DNA from: Amphirosellinia nigrospora
Lineage: Eukaryota; Ascomycota; Sordariomycetes; Xylariales; Xylariaceae
NCBI GenBank assembly: GCA_004123355.1
Contig: SCHM01000007.1
Span: 310,001-374,000 of the forward strand
Direction of reading: 5' to 3'
DNA length: 64,000 nucleotides
The notes beneath the pieces were generated by a model, which saw nothing but the letters and a program-made list of their open reading frames with translations, made no database searches and had not been told where the DNA came from. Positions 23,410 to 33,700 of the stretch are shown one piece after another; within the stretch, counting starts at the first letter, position 1, and each line of letters starts with the position of its first letter. The translations under genes and the position numbers were made by a program.

Positions 23410-25158
23410 TTAAGAACTGACTTTTCGTTTCTTATGGGGTTTGTCGCTTTCCGAAGCAGCGGCCTTGCGCTTCATTTCACGGACAGTTACCTTTTGAGCT
23501 TTAGCCAAGGCTTCCCCCATTTTCCTTTAGTTTTCAGGGGTTTTGAGACCAAGCAGAGATTCGACGATGGCCGCGTCAGTTGCGGGCTTAGTGAAACTAA
23601 AGTCGTAGTTGGTTCGTTGTGAGGCCGATCTATCAAAGAGGTCAGTGAATTGTTTTGGATCCTCCGCGTCTGAAACGTCGGGGTCAGCTCTATCTGCTGT
23701 CGAGTTGGCGGCATTTTCATTCCTCTGTCTCTATCGGCGCTCCCTAGCCTTCTGATTGCGTGCTTGGCGCTTGGCTTCCTTGACGGCCTCCTTGCGCTGA
23801 GCGGATTCTTCGCCTAGCTTGTCGATGTATTGGGCGAGTCTGTCCCGCTTCTCTTCCCAGGTCATGTCGTACAACTCTTGAACGACCTCCGGCCACTCCT
23901 ATTGGATGCCGCGTAAGTAGCTGGTCAAGCGGTACAAGAAATTTTCCGAGTCGTCATGGTACTTTTCAGGTGTGCCGATAACTAGCTGGGCAATTGTCAC
24001 GGTGTACTACTGTCACACGGATCCTGGTCAGTGCGCAATACAGTACCACACAGGGTCTCATACGGAGCTCGCGAGATATTACCCTACGAGGCTGAGGCAG
24101 TCGTACGAGGTTAAGTCAGTCGCACGAGGTTATCGTGAGTCTCAGAAGCAGATACCGAGCTGAACTCGAACACCGAGACACTCGCCTCACCGGCTACACG
24201 GGTCTTTCCTTTCGGTCTCGTAGAGGAGAGGAAAGGAAAGGAAAGGAAGGGAATTCTGAGCATAAAAGGGCTCGAATTCCCCTCCGAGGGAAAAGGGAAC
24301 TTAGATCTATATGGCCCCTTTGGCACCATAGTCTTTTATTACTCCAATTGAACCTATTCCAAGCCCTCAATCAGAGCCCTTGTGACAACTACGGAATAAG
24401 CACGGGCTTATAACCACAACTATATATGGCCGATATTAGATCTATTAGCTAGATAGGATTTGTCTCCTTCTTGTGCAATAACAATAAGTCAATACTGGAA
24501 GTACCAGCAGTGCGAACTGTGACAGCAATGAAGGAAGAGTACTCGCCTAGGTCTCTTGCACGTTTCGAGTTTTAGTTTAATGTCATGATTGGCTTTTCCA
24601 AGACCCAGGAAAAGCGATTGATTGGCTGGCTATAACGCACCCGCAATAGCTCGTAGGCCACGAGGGACTGCAAACTCAGCGTCGTCACCCATGCAGGCAT
24701 GGCACCTTCGTTGCACAGCATGGTGACGAACTTCTCCCAATTTCGTTTCTCGATGATGTCAGAGAATGAACCCACATCCTTGATAATGATCCATTTGACA
24801 TAATTTGTCTGTCCGATGCGGATTAGACAACCGAGCGCCTGGTCAACGGTTGCTATGTTTCGGGAGTCCATGGCAATGATGCCATTGCAACAAGAAGTCC
24901 GGAAGTTGGTTCCGTGCACATGCGTCCGCAGGTTGATATTGAGGACTGGAGTTTTCAAATCTGGTTGTTGAAATATGCTATCGTTGCAGACCCTGTGACT
25001 GCCGAGTCGGATGCTCTGATGGATGTAGCCTGGAAGCCTATCTTGTTCGCGATGGTCGTGATTGTCCTAAGTATCATATTAGCGACGTAATTTGTGGCGG
25101 TGATCACTTGTGCCGGCCGGCGAGCCGATTTCGGTGAGTAATGCCTGCTAACTAGCAC
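23410..25158 (-). pseudogene. SNF2-family helicase, C-terminal half, split by a solo LTR
   Basis: Minus-strand order: helicase motif IV region (RRPAQVITATNYVANMIL, about 25110), a frameshift near 24957, then GTNFRTSCCNGIIAMD and the motif VI region VDQALGCLIRIGQ (about 24800). The tail follows, interrupted by the LTR at 23995-24524. Removing the LTR and one TSD copy restores a continuous frame across the junction. The C-terminus is Lys/Glu-rich helical sequence ending in a bipartite-NLS-like KRKAA..HKKRK, stop TAA 23410-23412. In-frame stops are TAA (24572), two TAG and one TAA. SNF2 ATPases remodel nucleosomes; this copy lacks the N-terminal ATPase lobe. Confidence 0.78.
23995..24524 (+). 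repeat. Solo LTR, family F3 (530 bp, TSD GCAAT)
   Basis: Starts TGTCACGG and ends CTGTGACA, with a perfect 5-bp TSD GCAAT at 23990-23994 and 24525-24529. It contains a GGAAA run and GAGCATAAAAGGGC (TATA-like, about 24260). It is inserted in the SNF2 pseudogene. Confidence 0.88.
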
Positions 25159-25189
25159 AAGTCTCGTCTTGACTTACTGTTGACAGAAT

Positions 25190-25926
25190 GTGCGTGCCCC
25201 GGAGACATCATCTTCACGACCGACGGCAAAGTGCGGCAAGCAGCACGACCAAAAGCAATGCGCCGGCGTCTGGGGCGACTGCTGCAACGCGGACGGACAA
25301 TGCGGCACTGGGGCAGAATTTTGCGGCTATGGCAACTGTCAGCTCGGAAACTGCACCGTCCGTCACACCGCCGGGCCGCCGTCATGATTGAATAGGAACA
25401 TGACCGACGGCACTTTGTGGTGGACCCAACTCGCTCACTCGAAATGCCGTGTGTCACGGTATACTACGGAATAACCTCGGATATAGTGGATATCGGGCAC
25501 GGGCTATAACCACAATTATATAGCTAAAACTAGATTTATAGGTAGTTAGATGGGATTCTTTCCTCCTTTGTGCAATAACAATAAGTAAATACTGGAAGTA
25601 CCAGTAGTGAGAACTGTGACACCGTGTATGGAAATTGCTGCAATAAAAACGGCATATGCGGTGCGCTACCGTCAGATTGTGGAACTGGGTGGTGAGTTTG
25701 AGGCTCTTTCGTTGGTTCATTCCAACTGTAAAATATATCTCCTCATAATCTTGCTGCTGACTCTTCCTTTTTCTCTTCTCTACACAGCCAACCTCAATAT
25801 GGAAACTGCAGCTCGCCAACCACCACGCAACACTCCCCACCGCCACAAAGTCCACTTCAAGCACTACTACGCGTATCCCAGCAACCTCCAGCACAACGCG
25901 TGTCAGGGGATTGTGCTCCAGAGTGA
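25190..25926 (+). pseudogene. Chitin-binding (CBM18, hevein-type) protein, split by an LTR
   Basis: Two hevein-like modules. Module 1 (about 25220-25350) has eight-Cys spacing with GDCCNADGQCGTG and FCGYGNCQ. Module 2 starts CGGPNSLT (25416), is cut by the LTR at 25452-25621, and resumes with VYGNCCNKNGICG. It is completed across an intron (25692-25787, GTGAGT..CACAG) to give CGTG-CQPQYGNC, then a Pro/Ser/Thr-rich tail ending at TGA 25924. A frame change lies between the modules. CBM18 modules bind chitin in secreted chitinases and effectors. No catalytic domain is visible, and the 5' end is not found (a possible acceptor TTGACAG lies at about 25186). Confidence 0.8.
25452..25621 (+). repeat. 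Short F3-type solo LTR (170 bp, TSD CCGTG)
   Basis: Starts TGTCACGG and ends CTGTGACA, with a perfect 5-bp TSD CCGTG at 25447-25451 and 25622-25626. It matches the two ends of the 530-bp F3 LTR but lacks its middle. It is inserted within the second CBM18 module. Confidence 0.88.
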
Positions 25927-26170
25927 CCATAGAGACCTGCTCGCAACCAGGGACGTAGTTAGGGCTTAATGGAGTGATTAATTAATTCCTGAACCTCCTA
26001 ATCTAGGAGGTAGCAGCACAACGAGCAACTATCTGATTTCTGGAAGAGAACCGGCCGCCATTTTTGGATGCTTGCGTCGTACTTCGCGAATATGATCACG
26101 AAAGAACCTACTGAGAAAGAAGATTATATACTCCAGAAGATAATCAACTGTCTCTTCACCTGACAGCACC

Positions 26171-26952
26171 ATGCTGACACCGCCAGACGGTACAATCTGT
26201 TTCCCCGGTGAGGATCTGAATCCTTCCATCATCGAAACGCACGAGGCTAGTCGTGATGACGGCACGCGGCACTCTCTAGCTGCGCTCGTCGACAAGCTAA
26301 GCTCTCGGTTGGATATCCCCAACTTTGACGATGGCGGGGACACCGTCGAAGACAAGCGTCCCGCTACTAACAAGAAAAGGCCTAACTTCAACTACGGTCT
26401 CTTTCGTTATCTCTCGCTCATCTCCTTCAACTGGAAAAACGCAATTGCACTGGCCAAGGGAGAGTCTGAACAGGGTCTGAAGGGCACGGCCTTGCAGGAA
26501 GGTCTACAATCCTCCGGACTGAACACCAAGACACGCAGCACCTCGAGGCGAAAGAAGAAGGCTAGCAAGAAGAAGAAGAAGAAGAAGAAGTAGGAAGACT
26601 TGGCCGAAGGCTCAGCTCCCGCACTGGGCGTCGCCCACACGGAACGCCTCATCGAGATGGACCCGGATGGCGGCCTTTCTTACCTATGGGCGCTTCTCAA
26701 CGGCCCCAAGCTGCCAGTCCCGAACGAGCGTCATGAGATGGTCGGGTGGGCCTTAAACGAATCTCCGGTTCCGAAAGAAATATTTCAGGTTATTCATAGC
26801 AATGCCTCCCGTGGAAAGCGCACACTTGTCATGGTTGACAACAACTTCGCAGCAGGTTCCGAGAGCACAGTCCGCTCTAATTATTATTCTGAAGCTTTAG
26901 CCTGGTGGGTGTCTCTGCATGGGATACCCTATAGGCTTTGGAGCTCGAAGTG
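26171..26952 (+). pseudogene. SNF2-like helicase fragment (linker before motif IV)
   Basis: One frame from ATG 26171 with a single TAG at 26591. The first half ends in a poly-Lys run (AAG repeat, 26568-26590). After the TAG come GGLSYLWALLNGPKLPVP, SPVPKEIFQVIH and GKRTLVMVDNN, resembling the segment leading into helicase motif IV of fungal SNF2-like proteins. It ends at TGA 26950. It lies divergent to the minus-strand SNF2 half at 25158. Family call is by resemblance only. Confidence 0.45.
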
Positions 26953-27128
26953 ACTTACGTAGAGTTGCAACAATGGAAAGCCGTGCCAAGACAAGTGGTA
27001 TTCTTGTTTGGGGGACCGCACAGCCCACCCGAAGCTCGAGTGGGCTCAACGACTATGCATTTGAAGTAATCACGAGTCAATTTTATGTTTGCCATATTAG
27101 GTAGCTTGGGTGTAAAGAGTATGTGACT

Positions 27129-27365
27129 TTACAACTTATAGCCCGAAACACAATAACCAATATCAACTTGAATGTTCGAACAGTCAGTATTCACAATCAG
27201 GTTCAACATAAAGAAAGTGTCGACCGAGATCCCATATTGGGTAGCTAACGAGGCACAGGGGTAGTAGTTGATGTCCACAGCTTCCGTGTTGGTGATGTAC
27301 CGACAGTCCACTACACTAGGAGCCAGGTCTTCCGAATCTACAACACACACGGGCACACACACGTA
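27129..27365 (-). pseudogene. LysM (CBM50) domain fragment
   Basis: Minus-strand frame with YYPCASLATQYGIS, FFMLNLIVNTDC and IQVDIGYCVSGY. This is the fungal LysM pattern (C..IA..YGIS, N..V...C, Y-CV), preceded by another Cys pair. LysM modules bind chitin oligomers in secreted effectors and GH18 chitinases. Only about one module is present. It sits 1.2 kb from the CBM18 gene, a pairing common in killer-toxin-like chitinase loci, but no GH18 domain is visible here. Confidence 0.65.
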
Positions 27366-28900
27366 ATATATTGGTAACTTGTATTGGGAACGGCGTGAGC
27401 CTTTCCGGCTAGTTTTCGTGGCGAAGTAGTACTAAGGGTTACTTAGTATATTAAAGAACTTAGAGCAGTTTATATGAATGTAATATAAGGCTATTATGAA
27501 ATAATCGTATCAAAGTTTGTACCAATTGAAAAAAAAAGAGCCAAGATCTCTTTTTCGGAATATTTTTTTGGGGGCCGCAACCATATACCAACTTCGTGAA
27601 CAGTGGACAGTGGATAAATAGATATTTATGCAAAGGAAACTCACTACCTACCCGGATGGTATATTAGTACCAATTATTCCGAGTGTCTCAACTAGGTTCT
27701 ATCAGAACATCAGCAAAAACGACGTACTTCTACGCAGTACAGCTAAGCTCTCTACCTTAGGGCCCCAGGGGGGGTGTGGGACATGATTGCAGCAACCATG
27801 TCGAAAATTGGACATGATGTCTGCTCAACATGCTTACTAAACCCCTACCGGGTGGAGACCATGTCAAGTTGAACATCATGTCGAGCGCTCAATACCATGT
27901 CCACATAGAAATTATATATAAAATAAAAATCAATACCGTTTAATTATACATACCAAGCACCGAAAGGATTGCTGCAACCATGTCGGCTAGATATTATAAA
28001 AAAATCAAAAAGGACGGCCACCGCTTCGCTGCAGCCAGGACTCGAACACTAAACCTTGAGGTTATAAGTATAAGAGTACTAGCATACGGAGTACAGCAAA
28101 GCGGGTGGCCAGTCCCTATGCTATATAGAAGTTAGTTATGTGGAGTACCCTTGTCTAAAAATATCTGCTTACCCCGGGGCGGGGTTAGCCGCAAGGGCAG
28201 CCCTGCCAGCCAACTACAGTGGCTACAGTGGTCTATAGCCATAGCCCCCTATAGTGGCTGTACCCGGTACTATTTAGACATGATGTCGAAACTGGACATG
28301 GTCTTCGTTCTAGGTAAGACGGTCAGTTTTTTAGGGTGTCTAAAAATATAGGGTTTGTATACAAAAGCCTTGCAGCAATAATAACAGACCGTCGAAAGCA
28401 AAACAAATTTTATGTATAATTGCAGACACCTTTACAGCCATTGACAGCCTGGCTGCAATCATGTCCTACACACCCCCCGGGGCGCTATGGTATTGTTTGT
28501 TTTAATGGTGGGTCTACTCCCCTAACAGACTAGCACCCGCAGAGTCCCCCTTGGGCCCCTTATAAGGGGCCTTCGCGCTCGGATTCGCACGAGGGAGTTT
28601 TCCCTCCTCACCTACGTACTTTTCACCTCCCACGAAGGAGGTGGTTTTGTAGGTCGGAAGTTTTTTGATCCCGCCCACCGGCCCATTGGGGAAGTGGAGG
28701 TACTTATATAGCTATTCTATTTAGGCAGCCATGCTACTTTTGGGCGAGTAAGCGTGCCGAGGTCGAATGGGCTGGAAGGAAGGAAGGAAGGGAGGGAGGG
28801 TCGTTCTGGGTAGTAATTTGTTTGATATTTTAGTCTGGCAGCTATTCGAGCCCTAGTTAGGTGGTCTGTGCTACGACTGCCCGCGCTGGCGAAGAAAGCG
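27366..28900. other. AT-rich spacer with short palindromic motif repeats
   Basis: No gene seen. Variants of GCAACCATGTC and the palindrome GACATGATGTC recur near 27795, 27880, 27975, 28275 and 28455. 28012-28115 is an inverted-repeat element listed separately. A GGAA simple repeat lies at 28770-28800. Confidence 0.5.
28012..28115. repeat. Inverted-repeat element containing a tRNA-like core (104 bp)
   Basis: Ends are GGACGGCCACCGCTTCGCTG and, inverted, a close match ending in AGTCC, giving arms of about 20 bp. On the minus strand the interior has a B-box-like GTTCGAGTCC preceded by an anticodon-arm-like segment. No good D-arm or A-box, so not a functional tRNA. It may be a tRNA-derived miniature element. 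Confidence 0.4.
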
Positions 28901-29099
28901 CTTCTAACTAGACTTGACTAGAGGCTCATACCCTCCCAATGTACGCGTTCAACCAACCTGTGTGCCAACCTGTTGTGAGGGTGTAGATTGGCACCGATCC
29001 ACATATCACCGACTTTGCCCACTAATACTATTGCTACAGTACCTCAGAGTACGTATAGCATCATCTCGCATCCAAGACACCATACCCATTGAAGGCTTA

Positions 29100-29954
29100 A
29101 TCATGACTCTCGTTCAACTCAAGGCCTGCCCGGGCATCGAGCGCTCGGAAGTCTGTGCACCCGGGGTATGCGGCAGGTGTGGTGACATCTTCATCGACAG
29201 CAACCGTGTGATCCGCACCATTATATTTGACCCTAAAACCTTCTACTCCAATATCGTAGACATTGCGGCATAGTCAGTACTTTTCCTCGTGTTTTCGTTA
29301 TGAGAATTAGCCAAATGATCGCTAACAGTTTTGCAGCGCTCAGCTCGTTCAGCACTCCGACCCTATTGCTACCGGCGCATTTCAAGAGACCCGCCCCTAC
29401 AAATCCCTATACAGATGCATTCACGAACAGCCAGGAGTCGGCGAACTTCTGAATCAAATTGCGGCCATGGGTACAAAGTGCTATTCGTCCGGCATCTACT
29501 CCAACCGATACCTTGTTCTACGCGAAGCCATCACGTCCATCCTCCCGATGAGCAGGGCTACAGGCGGCCATATCTTCTTCCCTAACGTGCTTCTCAGTGG
29601 GACCAGGCATGCGAAGATGTCAAGCAATTTACCGTGAAATGGAAGGCAGACAATCCCGGTAAGGAAAATACCTACCTTCGAACATTGCATAGAGTACAGG
29701 ACGAAGACGACGAAGACGACCATGCCGATGACCGTTATGCATTCGGAAGCCATCACAAAGAACTCGACGATTATCTTAAGCATGCTCACTGCAATGTGGC
29801 TGGCGTCTTTGATCAATGGATAGATCGTACTCAGGATTGTTTGTCGCTATTTGAATTTTGCCTGAAATGCGCAGACAAAGATCACTCAAAGCGAGTCCTC
29901 ATCATGAAGGATGTTGGAACTCAGGTCACGCTGGAGGCGTGCCGAAGGATGTAG
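29100..29954 (+). pseudogene. Hypothetical gene remnant, family not recognised
   Basis: First part from ATG 29103 includes CAPGVCGRCGDIFID, a possible CxxC pair, up to about 29273. A probable intron (about 29274-29336, ending TTTTGCAG) leads to a second frame with LYRCIHEQPGVGELLNQI and FPNVLLSGTRHAK. A third frame (29595-29954) has an acidic run (DEDDEDDHADD) and LFEFCLKCADKDHSK. Composition looks coding throughout but no family is recognised. Two frame changes. Ends TAG at 29952. Confidence 0.4.
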
Positions 29955-30783
29955 AACGTGGAATGTATTGGGAATGGTTGCTGAAATGGGGATCATCATG
30001 AACTACAGCTCCGAGGAAGATGGTCATACTTTGCTTCACGATTTGGTGCATCTGGGCTGCCGAAGCTTGCTTTGTTAAAATCTCTGAGCGAATGAAGGAA
30101 TCTCTATCAATCGGAACATAATTATGTCTGGGCAACCTAGCTAGATAACCCAAGATGAATATAGCCTCATTTAATCGCTTCAAGCTTCAAATTCCATCAA
30201 ATATCTCACTCATGTCCACTTCCAGTATACCTAATATCTAGGTTGGCTCCATGTGAGTGAGTATCTGGTATGTAGGCCGTGACAGAAACGTTGGGTAAGC
30301 GGCTGGTGTAGCTGATACCTAGGTACTAACGTAGGTACCTGCCCCCTACCTACCTAAGTAGGTAATGGGCGGGCAACCTCATACCCGTGGACATATCTAT
30401 AGGCATATCACATGCAATATTAGGAACTCCACCGCTGCACCGTATTGAGGGAAACGTAACCGTCTAGCCGCCGGGTCATGCTGCTCCTCCTGCCCGAATG
30501 ATGCCGCTTCTACTTAGGCCACCCCCCCTCCTTCTCCCCCTTCGCGGAACACCCTAGGCCACCAGCTGATCCTGCGCTCCTGCCGCCGAGGGCGCCGCGC
30601 TGGGAACCAACAATAATGGCTCCTGAAGCCTATGATAATCCCTCTACGCACGATGCTTAGCCGGTACGGGCGAACGAGGGACTTTGCTCTGGTCTATTTA
30701 AACCCTGACGCGGCCTGTTACCATCAGCTCTCTCTCCTACCACACAACATGGTGACCTTTCTTTCTCTCTATCGTTCTCGAAG
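29955..30783. promoter_or_regulatory. Upstream region of the DUF3435 gene
   Basis: TATTTAAA at about 30697-30704, then a CT-rich stretch and CACACAACATGG, lie 40-90 bp before ATG 30784. This is an ordinary fungal core promoter and leader arrangement. Further upstream is TACCTACCTA-type simple sequence (30310-30365) and C-rich spacer. No other gene seen. Confidence 0.4.
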
Positions 30784-33700
30784 ATGGTGACCGGCTATAT
30801 CCAGCGCGTGCCCTCCAAGCAGCATTTCACGGCTTTACCCTCTCGTGAGGAGAGCAGGGCGATAGCCCAGAAGCACTTCGAGGAGTATGTTACACGGCCC
30901 ATCGAAGACAAGCCTTTCGTGGCCGAGGAGACTCTAACCGAACGAGATCGGCTCTGGGGCGTTGGACCCAGTAGGTTTGCCCCGTCCTTTTGTTACAGCT
31001 GGTCATCCTTATAGAGATACTAACAAATTTTGCTATTGCTATAGACATTGTGCTGACATTCAAGTTGCTCAAAGACCATGGCTCGACTTCGTTTTATGCC
31101 CTCAAAGCTCTGAGGCTCAAGCACCTTTCAGATCGTTCCTCCGCACCTACGTGGACCTATCGGTTCAGAAACGGCCCGTACTCGATGCCCGAGAATATGC
31201 TTATGAGTGGACCTTGAACTCGGCTTTTAGCCTGACCGAGGTCTGACGAAGGCTTGTGGCCTCTGCAGACCATGAGGTGATGAAGAACCAAAGACGAAAG
31301 GACCCGACTCAAGCCGATGTATGGAGGCTGAGGTGGATCAGCAAAGAAGAGGGCAGTCGAGAAGGCCCTGCTTATCTGATAGTTAAGGTATGTCTAATGT
31401 GTTACTAGTTCGATATAGAGCTAAGTGGCCCTTGTTCTCCGTGTGCGGTCGTTGACGTGATTCTTCTTACCCAGTGGATATTTACCGAGCTCGCTGTTGA
31501 AATTAGCTTGGATACAAACCCGGCCTATCAAAAGATTGCCATGACGGGCACTGATGTAGGCGTAATACTCCAAACTCTGTGGTCAAAAGCGAACGATATA
31601 CCTTGCAAACCCGAGACCAGAGCATCTTTTCACGCTATCCTTCTACTAGCTGCCACTGGCGGTTTCAGGCCCGGCACACTATTGAATCTGACCTTTTCCC
31701 AATTCCAAGTGGCAGTGGTACGTGATCCGACCGATTCGGCTAAAACTCAGATCGTCGTGTCGATAAGCATCGAGAGGAATAAAATCAAGGAAACGGCTAA
31801 AACCAGCCGCGCTCGGAATGGCGGCAGGTAAGTAGAAAGCTACGTACCTGGGTCTACAACGGATCCTAACGCGCCCGCTAGTATTGGATTTTCTATTACT
31901 CTCATACCAAACTGCACGTTTTGCCTCGGTAGCCTAATCCTTACGCGAGGGGTTCAAACCAACAGCTTCAACGCCGGCTTCACGACTGTTGACCAAATAT
32001 TCGACCAGCCTAATCTAGAGCATGTGGATCTTGTACCGCTTCCTTGGAAGCCGGACATGCTTAAAAAAAAGATCTTCCCATGTCGTATAAAACGCTCAAC
32101 GACCTTTGGCACCGTGTTCTCTTGGTCAGCAGTTTCCGCGAGGAAGCACGGCTCTACAGCCTTCGAGTAGGCACAGGAGCTAATCTAGATGGTACGCTCC
32201 CCTACACTCCGGCCCCCCTTCCAATCTGCTAAGATCCTTGGTAATAATGATATTTGTCAGGTGTACTTTCTGATGCCTCGCGCAACTATGTTTTGTCCCA
32301 TACCACTCACGTGTTCGAATCGAGTTATCAGTCGTTCCGCGTACGCGCCGACCTAACGCAATTAGCATTTAAAGCAAACGCAGGAGACCACAGCCAGCTT
32401 TTTACGAGACTCTGCGACGTTTCATTAGGTAGAGATGCAAATGCCCAGTCAACATCAGCCCAGAAGAGGAACTTCAGTTCGAAAGCCGGAAAGGCATAAT
32501 CAAGCTTCAGAATGCTATCAAAACGACAACTGATTCGAAAGAAAGAGCAGGTCTTCGTACAAAGTTAAAAGGTCTCCTCAAAACGCTTAGCCAGCTTCGA
32601 CTAGAACTCAACCGAACCGAGTACTTTAAACAAGTCGACTCCCTTCGAGCGCAAGGGCATTCTACGAATGGAGTCTACATGCCCAATGGAAAGAAAACCC
32701 CTCTTCAACCAGCCATTAAAAGGATCTCTTTGTTATTCCATTTTCACGTCGAGGAGCAGGCTGCTGCTTACACGCGTCGCTCAAGACGCTATATGTCTTC
32801 CCTTCTAGCCTATCTCACTAACACACCACTAAGTGTCTCAGACGAGTTGGAGACTAAAGAAGAAAAGAACGCCTATTCCGACTCCAATCTCTTCTCTCAA
32901 GATAGCTCGTCTCGCTGTCTGTTATGTAAGAAGCCATTCGCCAATCGGAGCGCCTTGACACGGCATTCTAACGCCTTGCACACTGACGAAGCAACCTTTA
33001 GCCGGCCATTTTCATGCCCCGAATGTCAGTCCGTAGGGCTGGAAGAGACATTGATCAGCAGCGCTCGCCAATGGAGCAACCATGTCGAAATGGTACATGG
33101 AAAAGCGCATGCGCCTAATTGGAGCCCTGAACAGAACCCTTCAGCACAGCTTTGCTGTCTCTGCCCTTCCGAGCTTGCTACTGAAGCCGGGCTATTCAGC
33201 CACCTGAACCGCCACGTTCGAAACGGATCATCCCGATGGCCCATCACTTGCCGGATCTGCCTTGACATTTTTTTGATAACACCTGGGCCTGGCTGCGGCA
33301 CTTGAAAGCTCACCACCTGCCGTCTGCACAGATATGCCCCTATGCGGTCACGTATGCTCTACGTCCAGCGGATTAACGAGGCATTTTACCTCAAATCATA
33401 CCCAAGACTTTCAACGTTCTTTCCAGTGCCCTATTTGCGAAGAAGACGGTGCCGGTGTTATCCATATTATTGACGGCTTCCCGTCCTGGCATATACACCT
33501 AATGTTGATTCACAGTGAATGGGCTTATCTAGGCTGGAGTGACAGCAACCAGTACCTACTAACAAGCCCGGGAAAAAATAGCAAGGAAGATACTATATTG
33601 GACCGGCCATCAACCAACCAAGTCCAAAGTCATATGACATCTAACCACTATTGCATCTACGATGGCGAGCAGCAGCAATGCTCTTCAACTACATCTAGCG

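Noticed and set aside
24381-24524. A separate 144-bp LTR starting TGTGACAACTACGG
   Set aside because: It is the 3' end of the 530-bp LTR that starts at 23995; the TSD GCAAT matches only the longer unit.
28012-28115. A functional tRNA gene
   Set aside because: Only the T-arm resembles a tRNA; no D-arm.
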